Of a DNA stretch of 6,814 nucleotides, positions 1-5,844 are shown piece by piece. Every line of letters starts with the position of its first letter. Positions within the stretch are counted from its first letter, which is position 1. A model generated the notes under the pieces. It had not been told where the DNA came from. It was given only the letters and a program-made list of their open reading frames with translations, and did not search any database. The position numbers and the translations under genes were made by a program. Source of the DNA: an uncultured Clostridia bacterium (GTDB lineage Bacteria > Bacillota > Clostridia > TANB77 > CAG-508); assembly GCA_947629805.1 (NCBI GenBank), contig CANRFE010000068.1, forward strand, positions 1-6,814. Reading direction: 5' to 3'.

Positions 1-185
1 GTGAATGGCTCTAAATCTTCACTAATCACAATGCGATCATAGGTTTTGTCTTTTTGCAATTCTTTTAATATAGCATTAAAAAAATACACATTTTTGCTTG
101 CAATTATTTCCTTATACATTTGTTGATATTTTTTAATAATAGATTCTGAAACCGCTTCATTACTCACTGCAAATAAAACTTTCAT
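1..185 (-). CDS. N-terminal part of a conserved unknown protein, cut by the window edge
   Basis: Sixty-one codons are visible, from an ATG at 185-183 to the left edge, with no stop. The product starts MKVLFAVSNE and continues with a lysine- and tyrosine-rich helix-like stretch (IIKKYQQMYKEII), then KNVYFFNAIL and a DKTYDRIVISEDLE segment. A beta strand at the N terminus (KVLFAVS) and a second one ending in acidic residues (RIVISEDLE) suggest a Rossmann or receiver-like alpha/beta fold, but this is inference and no catalytic motif is in view. The start is well supported: a GGAGGGG ribosome binding site lies 7 nt upstream, inside the last codons of the preceding gene. Only 3 nt separate that gene's stop from this ATG, so the two are almost certainly co-transcribed and probably translationally coupled. 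I recall similar proteins in clostridial genomes only as hypothetical proteins, so no function is assigned. Confidence 0.75.
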   Translation of the reverse strand, partial: MKVLFAVSNEAVSESIIKKYQQMYKEIIASKNVYFFNAILKELQKDKTYDRIVISEDLEPF

Positions 186-188
186 TTG

Positions 189-620
189 TTAACCCCTCCA
201 ACCTTTTACTACAATCGCAAATATTAGTGGTAATACTTGCGCTATGATAAATAATGTAATAATTGATATCATAATAGCAAAGCCTTTATCTCTTGTATCT
301 AATTTACGGATACCTAGTACATATTGGTATATAGCACTAATGGCAACTCCTATAAAGCAAAATGGAATGCTATAAATTTGCACTTTATTTAAGATGTAAG
401 CCGTAAGTCCGTATGTATCTGATCCGTATGCTTCTTGATAATCTTCTAATGTTTTCTTTTCCTTATCTTTCATTTCTACTAATTGATTCATTGTGGTACT
501 TTGTGCTATTTGATTTTCTGTATTATTTCTATTTGGCATTGTTTTTGTATTAGTAGCAAATACTACACTACTTGATAAAACACAAAGTACAATTCCCAAT
601 AGTATGCCTATTTTTTTCAT
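189..620 (-). CDS. Small secreted/membrane protein, signal peptide plus two membrane segments (possible VirB2/TrbC-like)
   Basis: The 143-residue product has a signal peptide at about 1-22 (MKKIG, hydrophobic core, VFA before the likely cleavage site). A polar Asn/Thr/Gln-rich linker follows (about 23-70), then a hydrophobic segment at about 81-103, a charged loop IRKLDTRDKG (104-113) and a second hydrophobic segment at about 114-137, ending KGWRG. A cleaved signal followed by two membrane helices around a short basic loop is the layout of VirB2/TrbC-type pilin-like subunits of type IV secretion systems. The sequence itself is not diagnostic and no secretion ATPase is in the window, so that link is weak. 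A small holin-like or other membrane protein is also possible. The start is supported by an AAAGGGG ribosome binding site about 9 nt upstream. It is the first visible gene of a minus-strand unit whose second gene begins 3 nt after its stop. Confidence 0.8.
   Translation of the reverse strand: MKKIGILLGIVLCVLSSSVVFATNTKTMPNRNNTENQIAQSTTMNQLVEMKDKEKKTLEDYQEAYGSDTYGLTAYILNKVQIYSIPFCFIGVAISAIYQYVLGIRKLDTRDKGFAIMISIITLFIIAQVLPLIFAIVVKGWRG
193..199 (-). promoter_or_regulatory. Ribosome binding site nested in the upstream gene
   Basis: On the minus strand GGAGGGG lies within the final Trp-Arg-Gly codons of the upstream 143-residue gene and 7 nt before the ATG at 185. The ribosome finishing the first gene therefore sits on the initiation site of the second, the usual arrangement for translational coupling. 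Confidence 0.7.
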
Positions 621-670
621 TGCTAATGCCCCTTTCTAGTATTTCCTATTTTTTTACTTTTATAGCACGA

Positions 671-699
671 ATTATACTTATAATATAATACAATAACTT
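671..699 (-). promoter_or_regulatory. Candidate promoter for the left-edge operon
   Basis: A TATAAT -10 box reads on the minus strand at 676-671. The hexamer 17 bp upstream (AAGTTA at 699-694) is a poor -35 match and overlaps one arm of the inverted repeat at 695-739. The distance to the ATG at 620 is reasonable for a leader of about 45 nt. The -10 is convincing only by its match, because the region is very AT-rich. Confidence 0.3.
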
Positions 700-739
700 G
701 AAAAAAATAGCAAGAAAATGTTGATATTTTTTTCAAGTT
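695..739 (-). terminator. AT-rich inverted repeat after sigK, possible terminator
   Basis: A perfect 15-bp inverted repeat (arms 695-709 and 725-739, 15-nt loop) begins 4 nt beyond the sigK stop codon. Each arm carries a run of seven A or T, so on the minus strand the 3' arm contains TTTTTTT. There is no separate U-tract after the stem and only two G-C pairs in it, so as an intrinsic terminator it would be weak. Its position directly after sigK and just upstream of the next gene fits a terminator, or alternatively an operator for the left-edge operon. Confidence 0.45.
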
Positions 740-743
740 CTTA

Positions 744-1442
744 CTATTCTTTCATTTCCCTAGCTAATTTTCCAATTGCCTTCGTTTCTATTCTAGACAC
801 ATAGGAACGGGAAATTCCCATCATTTTTGCAATTTGATTTTGTGTTTTTGGCTTTTTTCCATCTAGGCCAAAACGTAACTCTAAAATTAATTTTTCCCTA
901 TCTTTTAAGATATCTCTCATCTTTTTATATAAATGTTTTATTCTCATTTTTAAGTCTACTTCCTCTTCAATGTTCTTTTCGCTATTTTCTAAAATATCTT
1001 GTAAAGTTATGGTGTTGTCATCTTTATCTTTTCCAATTGGATCTTCTAAAGAAACTTCTGAACTAATTTTCTTTGTTGCTCTTAAATGCATCAATATTTC
1101 ATTATCAATACATCTTGAAACATAAGTAGAAAGTTTTACATTTTTGCTTGGTTCAAAACTATTAATTCCTTTTATTAACTCAATAGTCCCAATAGAAATT
1201 AAATCCTCTTGTTCTACCTTACAAGAAGTGTATTTTTTACAAACATGTGCAACCAACCTTAAATTTCTTTCAATTAATATATTTCTTGCTTCTTCATCTT
1301 TTTCTTTTAACTTTTGTAAATAATATCTTTCTTCTTCTATACTCAAAGGTTCTGGAAATAACGGATTATTCGAAATATACCCTACAACAAAGACAGCTGA
1401 AGAAAGAAAAGCTAAAAAACCCGAAAAACTAAGAGTTAGCAA
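744..1442 (-). CDS. sigK: Sporulation sigma factor SigK precursor (pro-sigma-K)
   Basis: This encodes the late mother-cell RNA polymerase sigma factor that drives coat and cortex gene expression during endospore formation. The 232-residue product closely follows Bacillus SigK. The N terminus is hydrophobic (about 1-22), as expected for a pro-sequence removed by SpoIVFB, followed by NNPLFPEPLS. Region 2 spans about 52-122, with ARNILIERNLRLVAH, EDLISIGTIELIKGI and CIDNEILMHLRA. The linker has VSLEDPIGKDKD (130-141). Region 4 runs from DREKLILELRFGL (181-193) to a helix-turn-helix QNQIAKMMGISRSYVSRIE (201-219). The gene is continuous, with no skin-type prophage interruption. The start codon is TTG (1442-1440): GGAGG lies 9 nt upstream, no ATG fits, and the pro-sequence length is right. 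Tandem stops TAG TAA end the gene. A sporulation-type promoter lies upstream and a separate transcription unit ends just before it. Confidence 0.95.
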   Translation of the reverse strand: MLTLSFSGFLAFLSSAVFVVGYISNNPLFPEPLSIEEERYYLQKLKEKDEEARNILIERNLRLVAHVCKKYTSCKVEQEDLISIGTIELIKGINSFEPSKNVKLSTYVSRCIDNEILMHLRATKKISSEVSLEDPIGKDKDDNTITLQDILENSEKNIEEEVDLKMRIKHLYKKMRDILKDREKLILELRFGLDGKKPKTQNQIAKMMGISRSYVSRIETKAIGKLAREMKE

Positions 1443-1451
1443 GTAATAGCA

Positions 1452-1456
1452 CCTCC
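1452..1456 (-). promoter_or_regulatory. Ribosome binding site that fixes the TTG start of sigK
   Basis: GGAGG reads on the minus strand 9 nt before the TTG at 1442. It is the only strong Shine-Dalgarno match near the gene start, and no in-frame ATG or GTG lies at a suitable distance, so it decides the start codon. Confidence 0.7.
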
Positions 1457-1476
1457 GTTTCTTTTTTACCTATCAA

Positions 1477-1502
1477 ATTATATGTGTTAAAAAACGAAAA
1501 GT
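1477..1502 (-). promoter_or_regulatory. Sporulation-type (SigE/SigK) promoter of sigK
   Basis: On the minus strand CATATAAT (1484-1477) matches the SigE -10 consensus (CATACAAT-like) and most of the SigK -10 (CATA followed by TA after three bases). An AC dinucleotide at 1502-1501, 16 nt upstream, fits the minimal SigK -35. The predicted start lies near 1470, leaving a leader of roughly 28 nt before the TTG. In Bacillus, sigK is first transcribed by SigE and then by SigK itself, so a promoter resembling both is what established knowledge predicts. The assignment is by eye, and the -35 match is only two bases. Confidence 0.5.
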
Positions 1503-1529
1503 GCCTGACCGTAAGAAAAAGGACGCATC

Positions 1530-1578
1530 AAAAAAGATTTGAACTTTTTCCAGATTCTATCTAGTAAAATTCAAATCT
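1530..1578 (-). terminator. Intrinsic terminator of the LPXTG surface-protein gene
   Basis: On the minus strand AGATTTGAA (1578-1570) pairs perfectly with TTCAAATCT (1543-1535). The stem extends inward by a U-G wobble and three A-U pairs, and the 3' arm runs directly into a further five T residues. It starts 12 nt after the TAA stop at 1592-1590, so it should end the transcript of that gene and insulate sigK, whose own promoter lies just beyond. Confidence 0.75.
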
Positions 1579-1589
1579 CTTCTTTTCTT

Positions 1590-3371
1590 TTATTTTATAT
1601 CGCTATATTTTTTATATTTTCTATAAATAATAATGCTTCCTGTTAATAGCACAACCACTGTTATAATCGTAAGAGGATAAATTCCTGTTTGTGGTAATTT
1701 CGTGTCTGGTACTACAGTAGTATCGTCGCCTTCTAATTCTATATCTGCAAAATCAAAATGTACTAAAGTATTTCCTTCTAATAAATTATTTTCTCGATAA
1801 ATAGCAACATCTTCTACTGTAACATATTTTCCATTTTCGTCTTCTACTAACATATAAATAAAATAATAGGCATCTTGTTCTATATTTAATTCATGGACTA
1901 AATTATAATCTAAGCCCTCTAAAGAAATGGTTCCTGTTTTGATGTACTTTGCTTTTTTTGCATAATCTAATAACTTTTCATAAGCCACTTCAGAAGATTC
2001 TTTTTGGAAAGCTCTTAAAATACTGTTGGATGTAATTTTTCCTATTTTATAAGTAATGTTTCTTCCCTCTTTTAAGCCAATACTATTGGAAACCATTGTT
2101 TCCTCTGCTTCATAAAGCCATATATCTAATCTTTTTCCTAAACTTGGTAAGGGAATATTTGGTATTTCTTTGGCTCCCATTACAACATTTAGAGTGTTGT
2201 CTGGTGTTTTTTCTATTACATAAATATAATTTTTACCTGTATATTCTAATAGTTCGCTTGCTTTTTCTGGTAGAATAGAACATACTGCTTTATTTTCAGA
2301 ATCTACTACTATTCTAGTTGCATCCTCTGGTATACTTGTAAAAGTTTTTTTGCTTTCTTTTGAAAGATAGATGTAATAAGCAGAATCTGATTTCACTTTA
2401 AAATTTCGAATAGTTACTTCTAAATCTTTAAAATTTCTTGATTGGTAGCTAAATTTTGCATTGGAAAAATCTGTTTTATTACTTATAACAGGATCTTTTG
2501 CCCCTGTTACCGTAATTGTACAAGTTGCACTTTTTCCATCTACAGTAGCGGTAATAACTGTTATTCCTTCTTTTCTTGCTTGCACATTTCCATTTGCATC
2601 TACGGTTGCTACGTCTTCTTTACTACTTTTCCATGTAATCGTATTTTTTGAATTTGTAGTAGCATTTAATTTTAATGTTTTAGAAACTTCTAGCGTAGCT
2701 GTTGTTTTGTCCAAAGTAAGGGTAGTAGAACTATTAACAGTCGTTGAATAAACCGTTGCATCATAATATGTATTGGTTGCCGTTACTAATTTAGCCCATA
2801 AGGCAAAATGAATTTCTCCAGAATACTGAGAAAAATCTAACTGCACATTATCTTCCTCTTGTGATGTTTGTATCCAATTTTGTTCTTGATAAGATGGTAT
2901 TAATTGCTGACGTTGTTTATCAAATTCTTCTAATTTCGCATTATAAGTATCTACATGTTGGTTATACTCTTGTCTTGCCTTGTCGTATTCTGCTTTTATT
3001 CTTTGCTGTTCTTCTTCTTTTTGTTCTTCCTGTAAGAGTTGCTCATATTGTGTTTTTAAAGATTTTACATTAGCTTCTTCTGTTGTTAATTTTGCTCTTT
3101 CTGAATTGACATATTGTTGTTGTTCTGTATTTTTAGCCATAAGCTGATTATAAATAGTATCCGAAACATCTATTTTTTGATAAAATAAAGTATAGGCTTC
3201 TTTTAACGAAGAACTTACTCGAATTGTCCCTTGTGCATTAAAAATACTGTATGGCATTGAAATATATCCCTTTGGATCTAATTCTACCTCATTACTATAT
3301 GCTTGTACCTTACAAGTTAGACAAACTAATAAAAAAACACATAAAAGTATTGTCATTTTTTGTCTTTTCAT
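1590..3371 (-). CDS. Cell-wall-anchored surface protein: coiled coil, Big_2 domain, LPQTG sorting signal
   Basis: The 593-residue product should be exported and linked to peptidoglycan by a sortase. A signal peptide covers about 1-24 (MKRQK, hydrophobic core, KVQA before the cleavage site). Residues about 70-160 are rich in Glu, Gln and Lys with heptad-like spacing, indicating a coiled coil. A bacterial Ig-like Big_2 domain spans about 215-290: LTLDKTTATLEVSKTLKL, ITWKSSKEDVATVDANGNV, then GITVITATVDGKSATCTITV. Residues about 295-555 hold unrecognised modules, including two similar segments, SAYYIYLSKES and DAYYFIYMLVEDENGKY. The C terminus is a classic sorting signal: LPQTG at 559-563, a hydrophobic stretch, and a basic tail (RKYKK). 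The ATG is preceded by GGGAGG at an 11-nt spacing. An adhesin or wall-organising role is plausible but not shown. No sortase is in the window. The gene is monocistronic, with its own promoter and terminator. Confidence 0.9.
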   Translation of the reverse strand: MKRQKMTILLCVFLLVCLTCKVQAYSNEVELDPKGYISMPYSIFNAQGTIRVSSSLKEAYTLFYQKIDVSDTIYNQLMAKNTEQQQYVNSERAKLTTEEANVKSLKTQYEQLLQEEQKEEEQQRIKAEYDKARQEYNQHVDTYNAKLEEFDKQRQQLIPSYQEQNWIQTSQEEDNVQLDFSQYSGEIHFALWAKLVTATNTYYDATVYSTTVNSSTTLTLDKTTATLEVSKTLKLNATTNSKNTITWKSSKEDVATVDANGNVQARKEGITVITATVDGKSATCTITVTGAKDPVISNKTDFSNAKFSYQSRNFKDLEVTIRNFKVKSDSAYYIYLSKESKKTFTSIPEDATRIVVDSENKAVCSILPEKASELLEYTGKNYIYVIEKTPDNTLNVVMGAKEIPNIPLPSLGKRLDIWLYEAEETMVSNSIGLKEGRNITYKIGKITSNSILRAFQKESSEVAYEKLLDYAKKAKYIKTGTISLEGLDYNLVHELNIEQDAYYFIYMLVEDENGKYVTVEDVAIYRENNLLEGNTLVHFDFADIELEGDDTTVVPDTKLPQTGIYPLTIITVVVLLTGSIIIYRKYKKYSDIK

Positions 3372-3406
3372 TTGTTTTATTTCCTCCCTTTCCCTTTTAT
3401 GCCATC

Positions 3407-3435
3407 ATCTTATCATTTCCGATTTTTTTTTGCAA
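3407..3435 (-). promoter_or_regulatory. Sigma-A promoter of the surface-protein gene
   Basis: On the minus strand TTGCAA (3435-3430) and TAAGAT (3412-3407) are separated by exactly 17 bp, matching the vegetative consensus at 8 of 12 positions. Transcription would begin near 3400, giving a leader of about 30 nt that carries the GGGAGG ribosome binding site at 3388-3383. Confidence 0.6.
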
Positions 3436-3465
3436 TATTTTTAAGAATATTTTTCCTATTTCTAT

Positions 3466-3499
3466 ATAGAAAAAATTATGTATAAAAAATTTTTTCTAT
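3466..3499. repeat. 12-bp inverted repeat between divergent genes, possible operator
   Basis: Perfect arms at 3466-3477 (ATAGAAAAAATT) and 3488-3499 (AATTTTTTCTAT) flank a 10-nt spacer. The repeat lies between the divergently transcribed surface-protein gene and popT, about 30 bp upstream of the former's -35 box and 28 bp before the popT ATG. No T-run follows on either strand, so a terminator is unlikely. A regulator site is possible. The region is extremely AT-rich, so chance and simple DNA bending remain alternatives. Confidence 0.35.
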
Positions 3500-3526
3500 C
3501 ATAATTTGAAATAAGGTGATTTTTCT

Positions 3527-4316
3527 ATGAATTTTTTCCTTTCCATTGGAAAAGGCATACTAATTGGAGCAGGTGCTATTCTCCCTCGGTATTAGCAGTG
3601 GTGTACTTTGTGTTATTTTCGGTTTATATGAAAATTTAGTAAACAGTGTTTTAGGACTTTTTCAAAATTTCAAAAAAAATGCCTCTTTTTTATTTCCTAT
3701 TGTTGTGGGAATAGGAATTGGCTTCTTCTTGTTTGGAAAATTATTACATTATGTTTTGCTATCCTATGAGTCTGAAACCAAAGTCTTATTTTTAGGTTTG
3801 ATACTAGGAAGTATTCCAGCTTTAGGAAAACAAGCAAAAAAAGAAAAGAAATTTCATCTTTCTTTTCTCTTCTATACCTTTCTTAGTTTTTCCGTTGGCT
3901 TTTTCTTATTTTTGTTAGAAACCAAAATGAACCCTATTTCTTCTTGTTTTTCTACAAATTTTATTTTTCTATTTTTTTCTGGATTTGTTATGTCTTGTGG
4001 AATCATCATTCCAGGGGTTAGTAGTACGATTCTTCTAATGTGTCTTGGAAGTTACTATGTGTACTTAGAAGCCATTGCAACTTTTAACTTGTTCATTTTA
4101 GTTCCCATGGGACTTGGCATTGCTTGCGGTTGTTTGTTTTTTTTACTTTGTATTCGTTTTTTTCTAAACCATTACCGTGTTCAAACCTACTATGCTATTA
4201 TTGGTTTTGTGCTTGGCAGTATTTTTGTGCTTTTGCCTTCTTCCTTTTCTCTTATTTCTCTTTTTCTTTTTATTCTTAGTTTTGGATTAGCATGTACCAT
4301 AGGGGACGTTTTCTAA
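3527..4316 (+). pseudogene. popT: DUF368/PopT-family polyprenyl-phosphate translocase, frameshifted near the N terminus
   Basis: DUF368 (PopT) proteins are multi-pass membrane proteins reported to return undecaprenyl phosphate across the cytoplasmic membrane for cell-wall synthesis. Translation from the ATG at 3527, with AAGGTG 8 nt upstream, gives MNFFLSIGKGILIGAGAILP, then Arg, Tyr and a TAG at 3593. The next frame continues at once with GISSGVLCVIFGLYENLVN and stays open to TAA at 4314-4316. One extra base around 3584-3587 therefore breaks the family motif PGxSxG. Removing it restores a 262-residue protein with several hydrophobic segments and the second family motif IIPGVSSTILLMCLGSYY (codons around 4002-4055). 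A TTG at 3564 could start a 250-residue product in the downstream frame, but that would replace the conserved N-terminal IGAGAILP with unrelated residues. The final residues TIGDVF and the stop are encoded by the repeat that begins at 4294. The change could be a true mutation or a sequencing error. Confidence 0.85.
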
Positions 4317-4404
4317 AGGAGTATCTGTCCCTTTTGAGACATTATAAAATATAAAATGTACCATTAGGGACAGATACTCCTTTAGAAAACGTCCCTTTTG
4401 GTAC
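4294..4404. repeat. REP/BIME-like element: two inverted 47-nt hairpin units
   Basis: Unit 1 (4294-4340) and unit 2 (4358-4404) each have a GTACC..GGGAC end, a 19-nt core, and a GTCCCTTTTG-type end, so each can fold into its own hairpin. The two cores (4308-4326 and 4372-4390) are exact reverse complements. Together with the adjoining bases they form a perfect 30-bp inverted repeat, 4303-4332 against 4366-4395. A 17-nt AT-rich spacer separates the units. This paired-inverted layout is that of BIME elements built from REP sequences, which are mobilised in other bacteria by single-stranded-DNA (IS200/IS605-like, RAYT) transposases. No such gene is in the window. The element sits at the junction of two convergent genes, encodes the end of popT, and touches the stop codon of trhP. 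The long hairpin may also act as a bidirectional transcription terminator. Confidence 0.8.
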
Positions 4405-5633
4405 TATTTTTTTCTTCTTAAAATCCAATTTTTTTCTACTTTTCTTGGTAGTTTCATTAAAACTTTTTGTTCTGCTTTTCCTGGGTTAATATAAGAAATT
4501 TCCTCTTTTGTTTCTATATCCCATAAGGAATTAATGGTAAATTTTACGGTTTCTATTTGATGTGGTACAATGAGTTCTAACTGATCTCCTACTTGTAATT
4601 TATTTTTTATTTCGACTACTACTTTATCTTGCTGTTCTTCTACTATTTTTCCACCAAATTCGTATTCTGAATTGTATTGTTTTCCTTCATATTCTTGAAA
4701 GTCTTTGTTGTTCCTATCATTAAAATAAAAAGTGGTTAAGCCTCTTGTTTTTGTTTTCTCTAATTCTGCTAAATATTTGGCATAGTCATAATTTTTTGGG
4801 TCTTTTTCATAATCGTCTATGGCATTTCGATAAGCATTGACAACAGATGCTAAATAATATTCTGTTTTTAATCTTCCTTCTATTTTTAAACTATCTATTC
4901 CCATTTCTATAATTTCTGGTATTTCTTTTATTAAGCACATATCTTTCGAAGAAAAAATGTAAGTTCCTTTTTCGTCATATTCTACTGGCATTAAATTTCC
5001 TGGCTTATTCACTTCTTCTACATAAACATTATAGGCCCACCTGCAACTTTGTGCACAGTCTCCTAGATTAGCACTTCTTCCTGCTAAAAAGTCGCTTAGG
5101 AAACATCTTCCTGAATAGCCAAAACAAATAGCCCCATGAATAAACATTTCTACTTCTAAGTCTTTTGGCTTGTTTTTCATGAGTTCTTTTATTTGTTCTT
5201 TGTTCATTTCTCTTCCTAAAATGACTCTTTTAGCTCCATTTTTATACCAAAAGTTTGCTGCATGATAACTTAGCGTATTTGCCTGCGTACTAATATGAAT
5301 TTTTATATCTGGTGCATATTCTTTTATGATTTCTACTACACCACCGTCCGCTACAATAATTCCATCTACTTTTAATTCTTGTAACATTTGTGCTTGTTTT
5401 TTTATTTCTTCGTAATTTTCATCCCATGCATAAATATTCATAGCTGTATATACTTTTTTATGAATAGAATGTGCATAGTTTATGGTACTTGCTAAATCAT
5501 TATCTTTCATTTCTGCTCTCGTTCTTAGAGATAAGCTTGAAGTTCCTGCATAGACTGCATCTGCTCCATATAGAAAGGCAATTTTAGCTTTTTCCAAAGA
5601 ACCTGCTGGTGCTAATAATTCTGGTTTTTTCAT
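4404..5633 (-). CDS. trhP: U32-family tRNA U34 hydroxylase (TrhP type)
   Basis: The 409-residue product belongs to the peptidase U32 family, now known to be iron-sulfur oxygenating enzymes rather than proteases. TrhP members make 5-hydroxyuridine at position 34 of tRNA with prephenate as the hydroxyl-related cofactor source. The N terminus KPELLAPAGSLEKAKIAFLYGADAVYAG (3-30) is the family hallmark. The signature EMFIHGAICFGYSGRCFLSDF (162-182) carries Cys170 and Cys177. GDCAQSCRW adds Cys193 and Cys197, and SSKDMC adds Cys233, which is enough for the 4Fe-4S cluster seen in relatives. SLKIEGRLKTEYYLASVVNAYR (248-269) is also typical, and the tail is the small U32 C-terminal beta domain. Length and ligands point to the TrhP2/YrrO type. 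The ATG follows an AAGGAAG site by 7 nt. The gene is convergent with popT, and its TAG overlaps the last base of the repeat. Its usual partner, trmR, lies 790 bp upstream on the same strand. Confidence 0.9.
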   Translation of the reverse strand: MKKPELLAPAGSLEKAKIAFLYGADAVYAGTSSLSLRTRAEMKDNDLASTINYAHSIHKKVYTAMNIYAWDENYEEIKKQAQMLQELKVDGIIVADGGVVEIIKEYAPDIKIHISTQANTLSYHAANFWYKNGAKRVILGREMNKEQIKELMKNKPKDLEVEMFIHGAICFGYSGRCFLSDFLAGRSANLGDCAQSCRWAYNVYVEEVNKPGNLMPVEYDEKGTYIFSSKDMCLIKEIPEIIEMGIDSLKIEGRLKTEYYLASVVNAYRNAIDDYEKDPKNYDYAKYLAELEKTKTRGLTTFYFNDRNNKDFQEYEGKQYNSEYEFGGKIVEEQQDKVVVEIKNKLQVGDQLELIVPHQIETVKFTINSLWDIETKEEISYINPGKAEQKVLMKLPRKVEKNWILRRKK

Positions 5634-5669
5634 TTTTTCTCTTCCTTTTCTGCTTTTATTCTGTTTTTT

Positions 5670-5678
5670 ATTATACCA
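5670..5678 (-). promoter_or_regulatory. Extended -10 promoter of trhP
   Basis: On the minus strand TATAAT (5675-5670) is preceded by TGG, an extended -10 arrangement. The -35 hexamer at 17 bp spacing (5698-5693) is poor and overlaps the inverted repeat at 5695-5716. The leader would be about 30 nt, with AAGGAAG in front of the ATG at 5633. Confidence 0.5.
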
Positions 5679-5694
5679 TTTTTATACAAAAAAG

Positions 5695-5716
5695 AAAAGT
5701 TCTAATTTGAACTTTT
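5695..5716. repeat. Short inverted repeat overlapping the trhP -35 region
   Basis: AAAAGTTC (5695-5702) and GAACTTTT (5709-5716) form a perfect 8-bp inverted repeat with a 6-nt centre. It covers the expected -35 position of the trhP promoter, where a dimeric regulator would block polymerase. On the minus strand the second arm is followed by CTTTTTT, so a terminator of upstream antisense transcription is the alternative reading. Confidence 0.35.
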
Positions 5717-5790
5717 AGCAAAAACATTAGAATATAAACTAAAAATAAAAAATAAAATAAATAAGCCGAAAAAGAAGGATGTATTTATTC

Positions 5791-5819
5791 TTTACTTTTC
5801 TACACAAATTTGATATGAT
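5791..5819 (+). promoter_or_regulatory. Candidate promoter of the CmpB-type membrane gene
   Basis: TTTACT (5791-5796) and TATGAT (5814-5819) are 17 bp apart. Transcription would start near 5826, just before the AAAGGAG ribosome binding site at 5828-5834. That gives an unusually short leader, so the call is tentative. Confidence 0.3.
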
Positions 5820-5844
5820 AAATTGCGAAAGGAGAAATAAACAA

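Noticed and set aside
827..1432. Open plus-strand frames of 61-79 codons opposite sigK
   Set aside because: They lie antisense to a well-supported gene, have no ribosome binding site, and encode low-complexity Leu/Phe-rich products that reflect the A-rich sense codons.
1501..1526. Locally GC-richer stretch (GTGCCTGACC... GGACGC) upstream of sigK as a possible fragment of a repeat element
   Set aside because: It has no convincing inverted partner and does not match the repeat at 4294-4404. It overlaps the candidate sigK promoter, which explains it at least as well.
2096..3469. Several open plus-strand frames of 60-96 codons opposite the LPXTG protein gene and its upstream region
   Set aside because: They are antisense shadows with no start signals and no recognisable domains.
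3581..3595. Programmed +1 frameshifting in popT
   Set aside because: The P-site codon CCT would have to re-pair with CTC, which is a poor match. There is no stop codon directly at the slip site and no internal Shine-Dalgarno stimulator, so mutation or sequencing error is simpler.
5779..5844. A 22-residue N-terminal extension of the CmpB-type protein
   Set aside because: The upstream ATG has only a GAAGG directly touching it, whereas the ATG at 5845 has AAAGGAG at a proper distance and gives the usual cytoplasmic charged N terminus.
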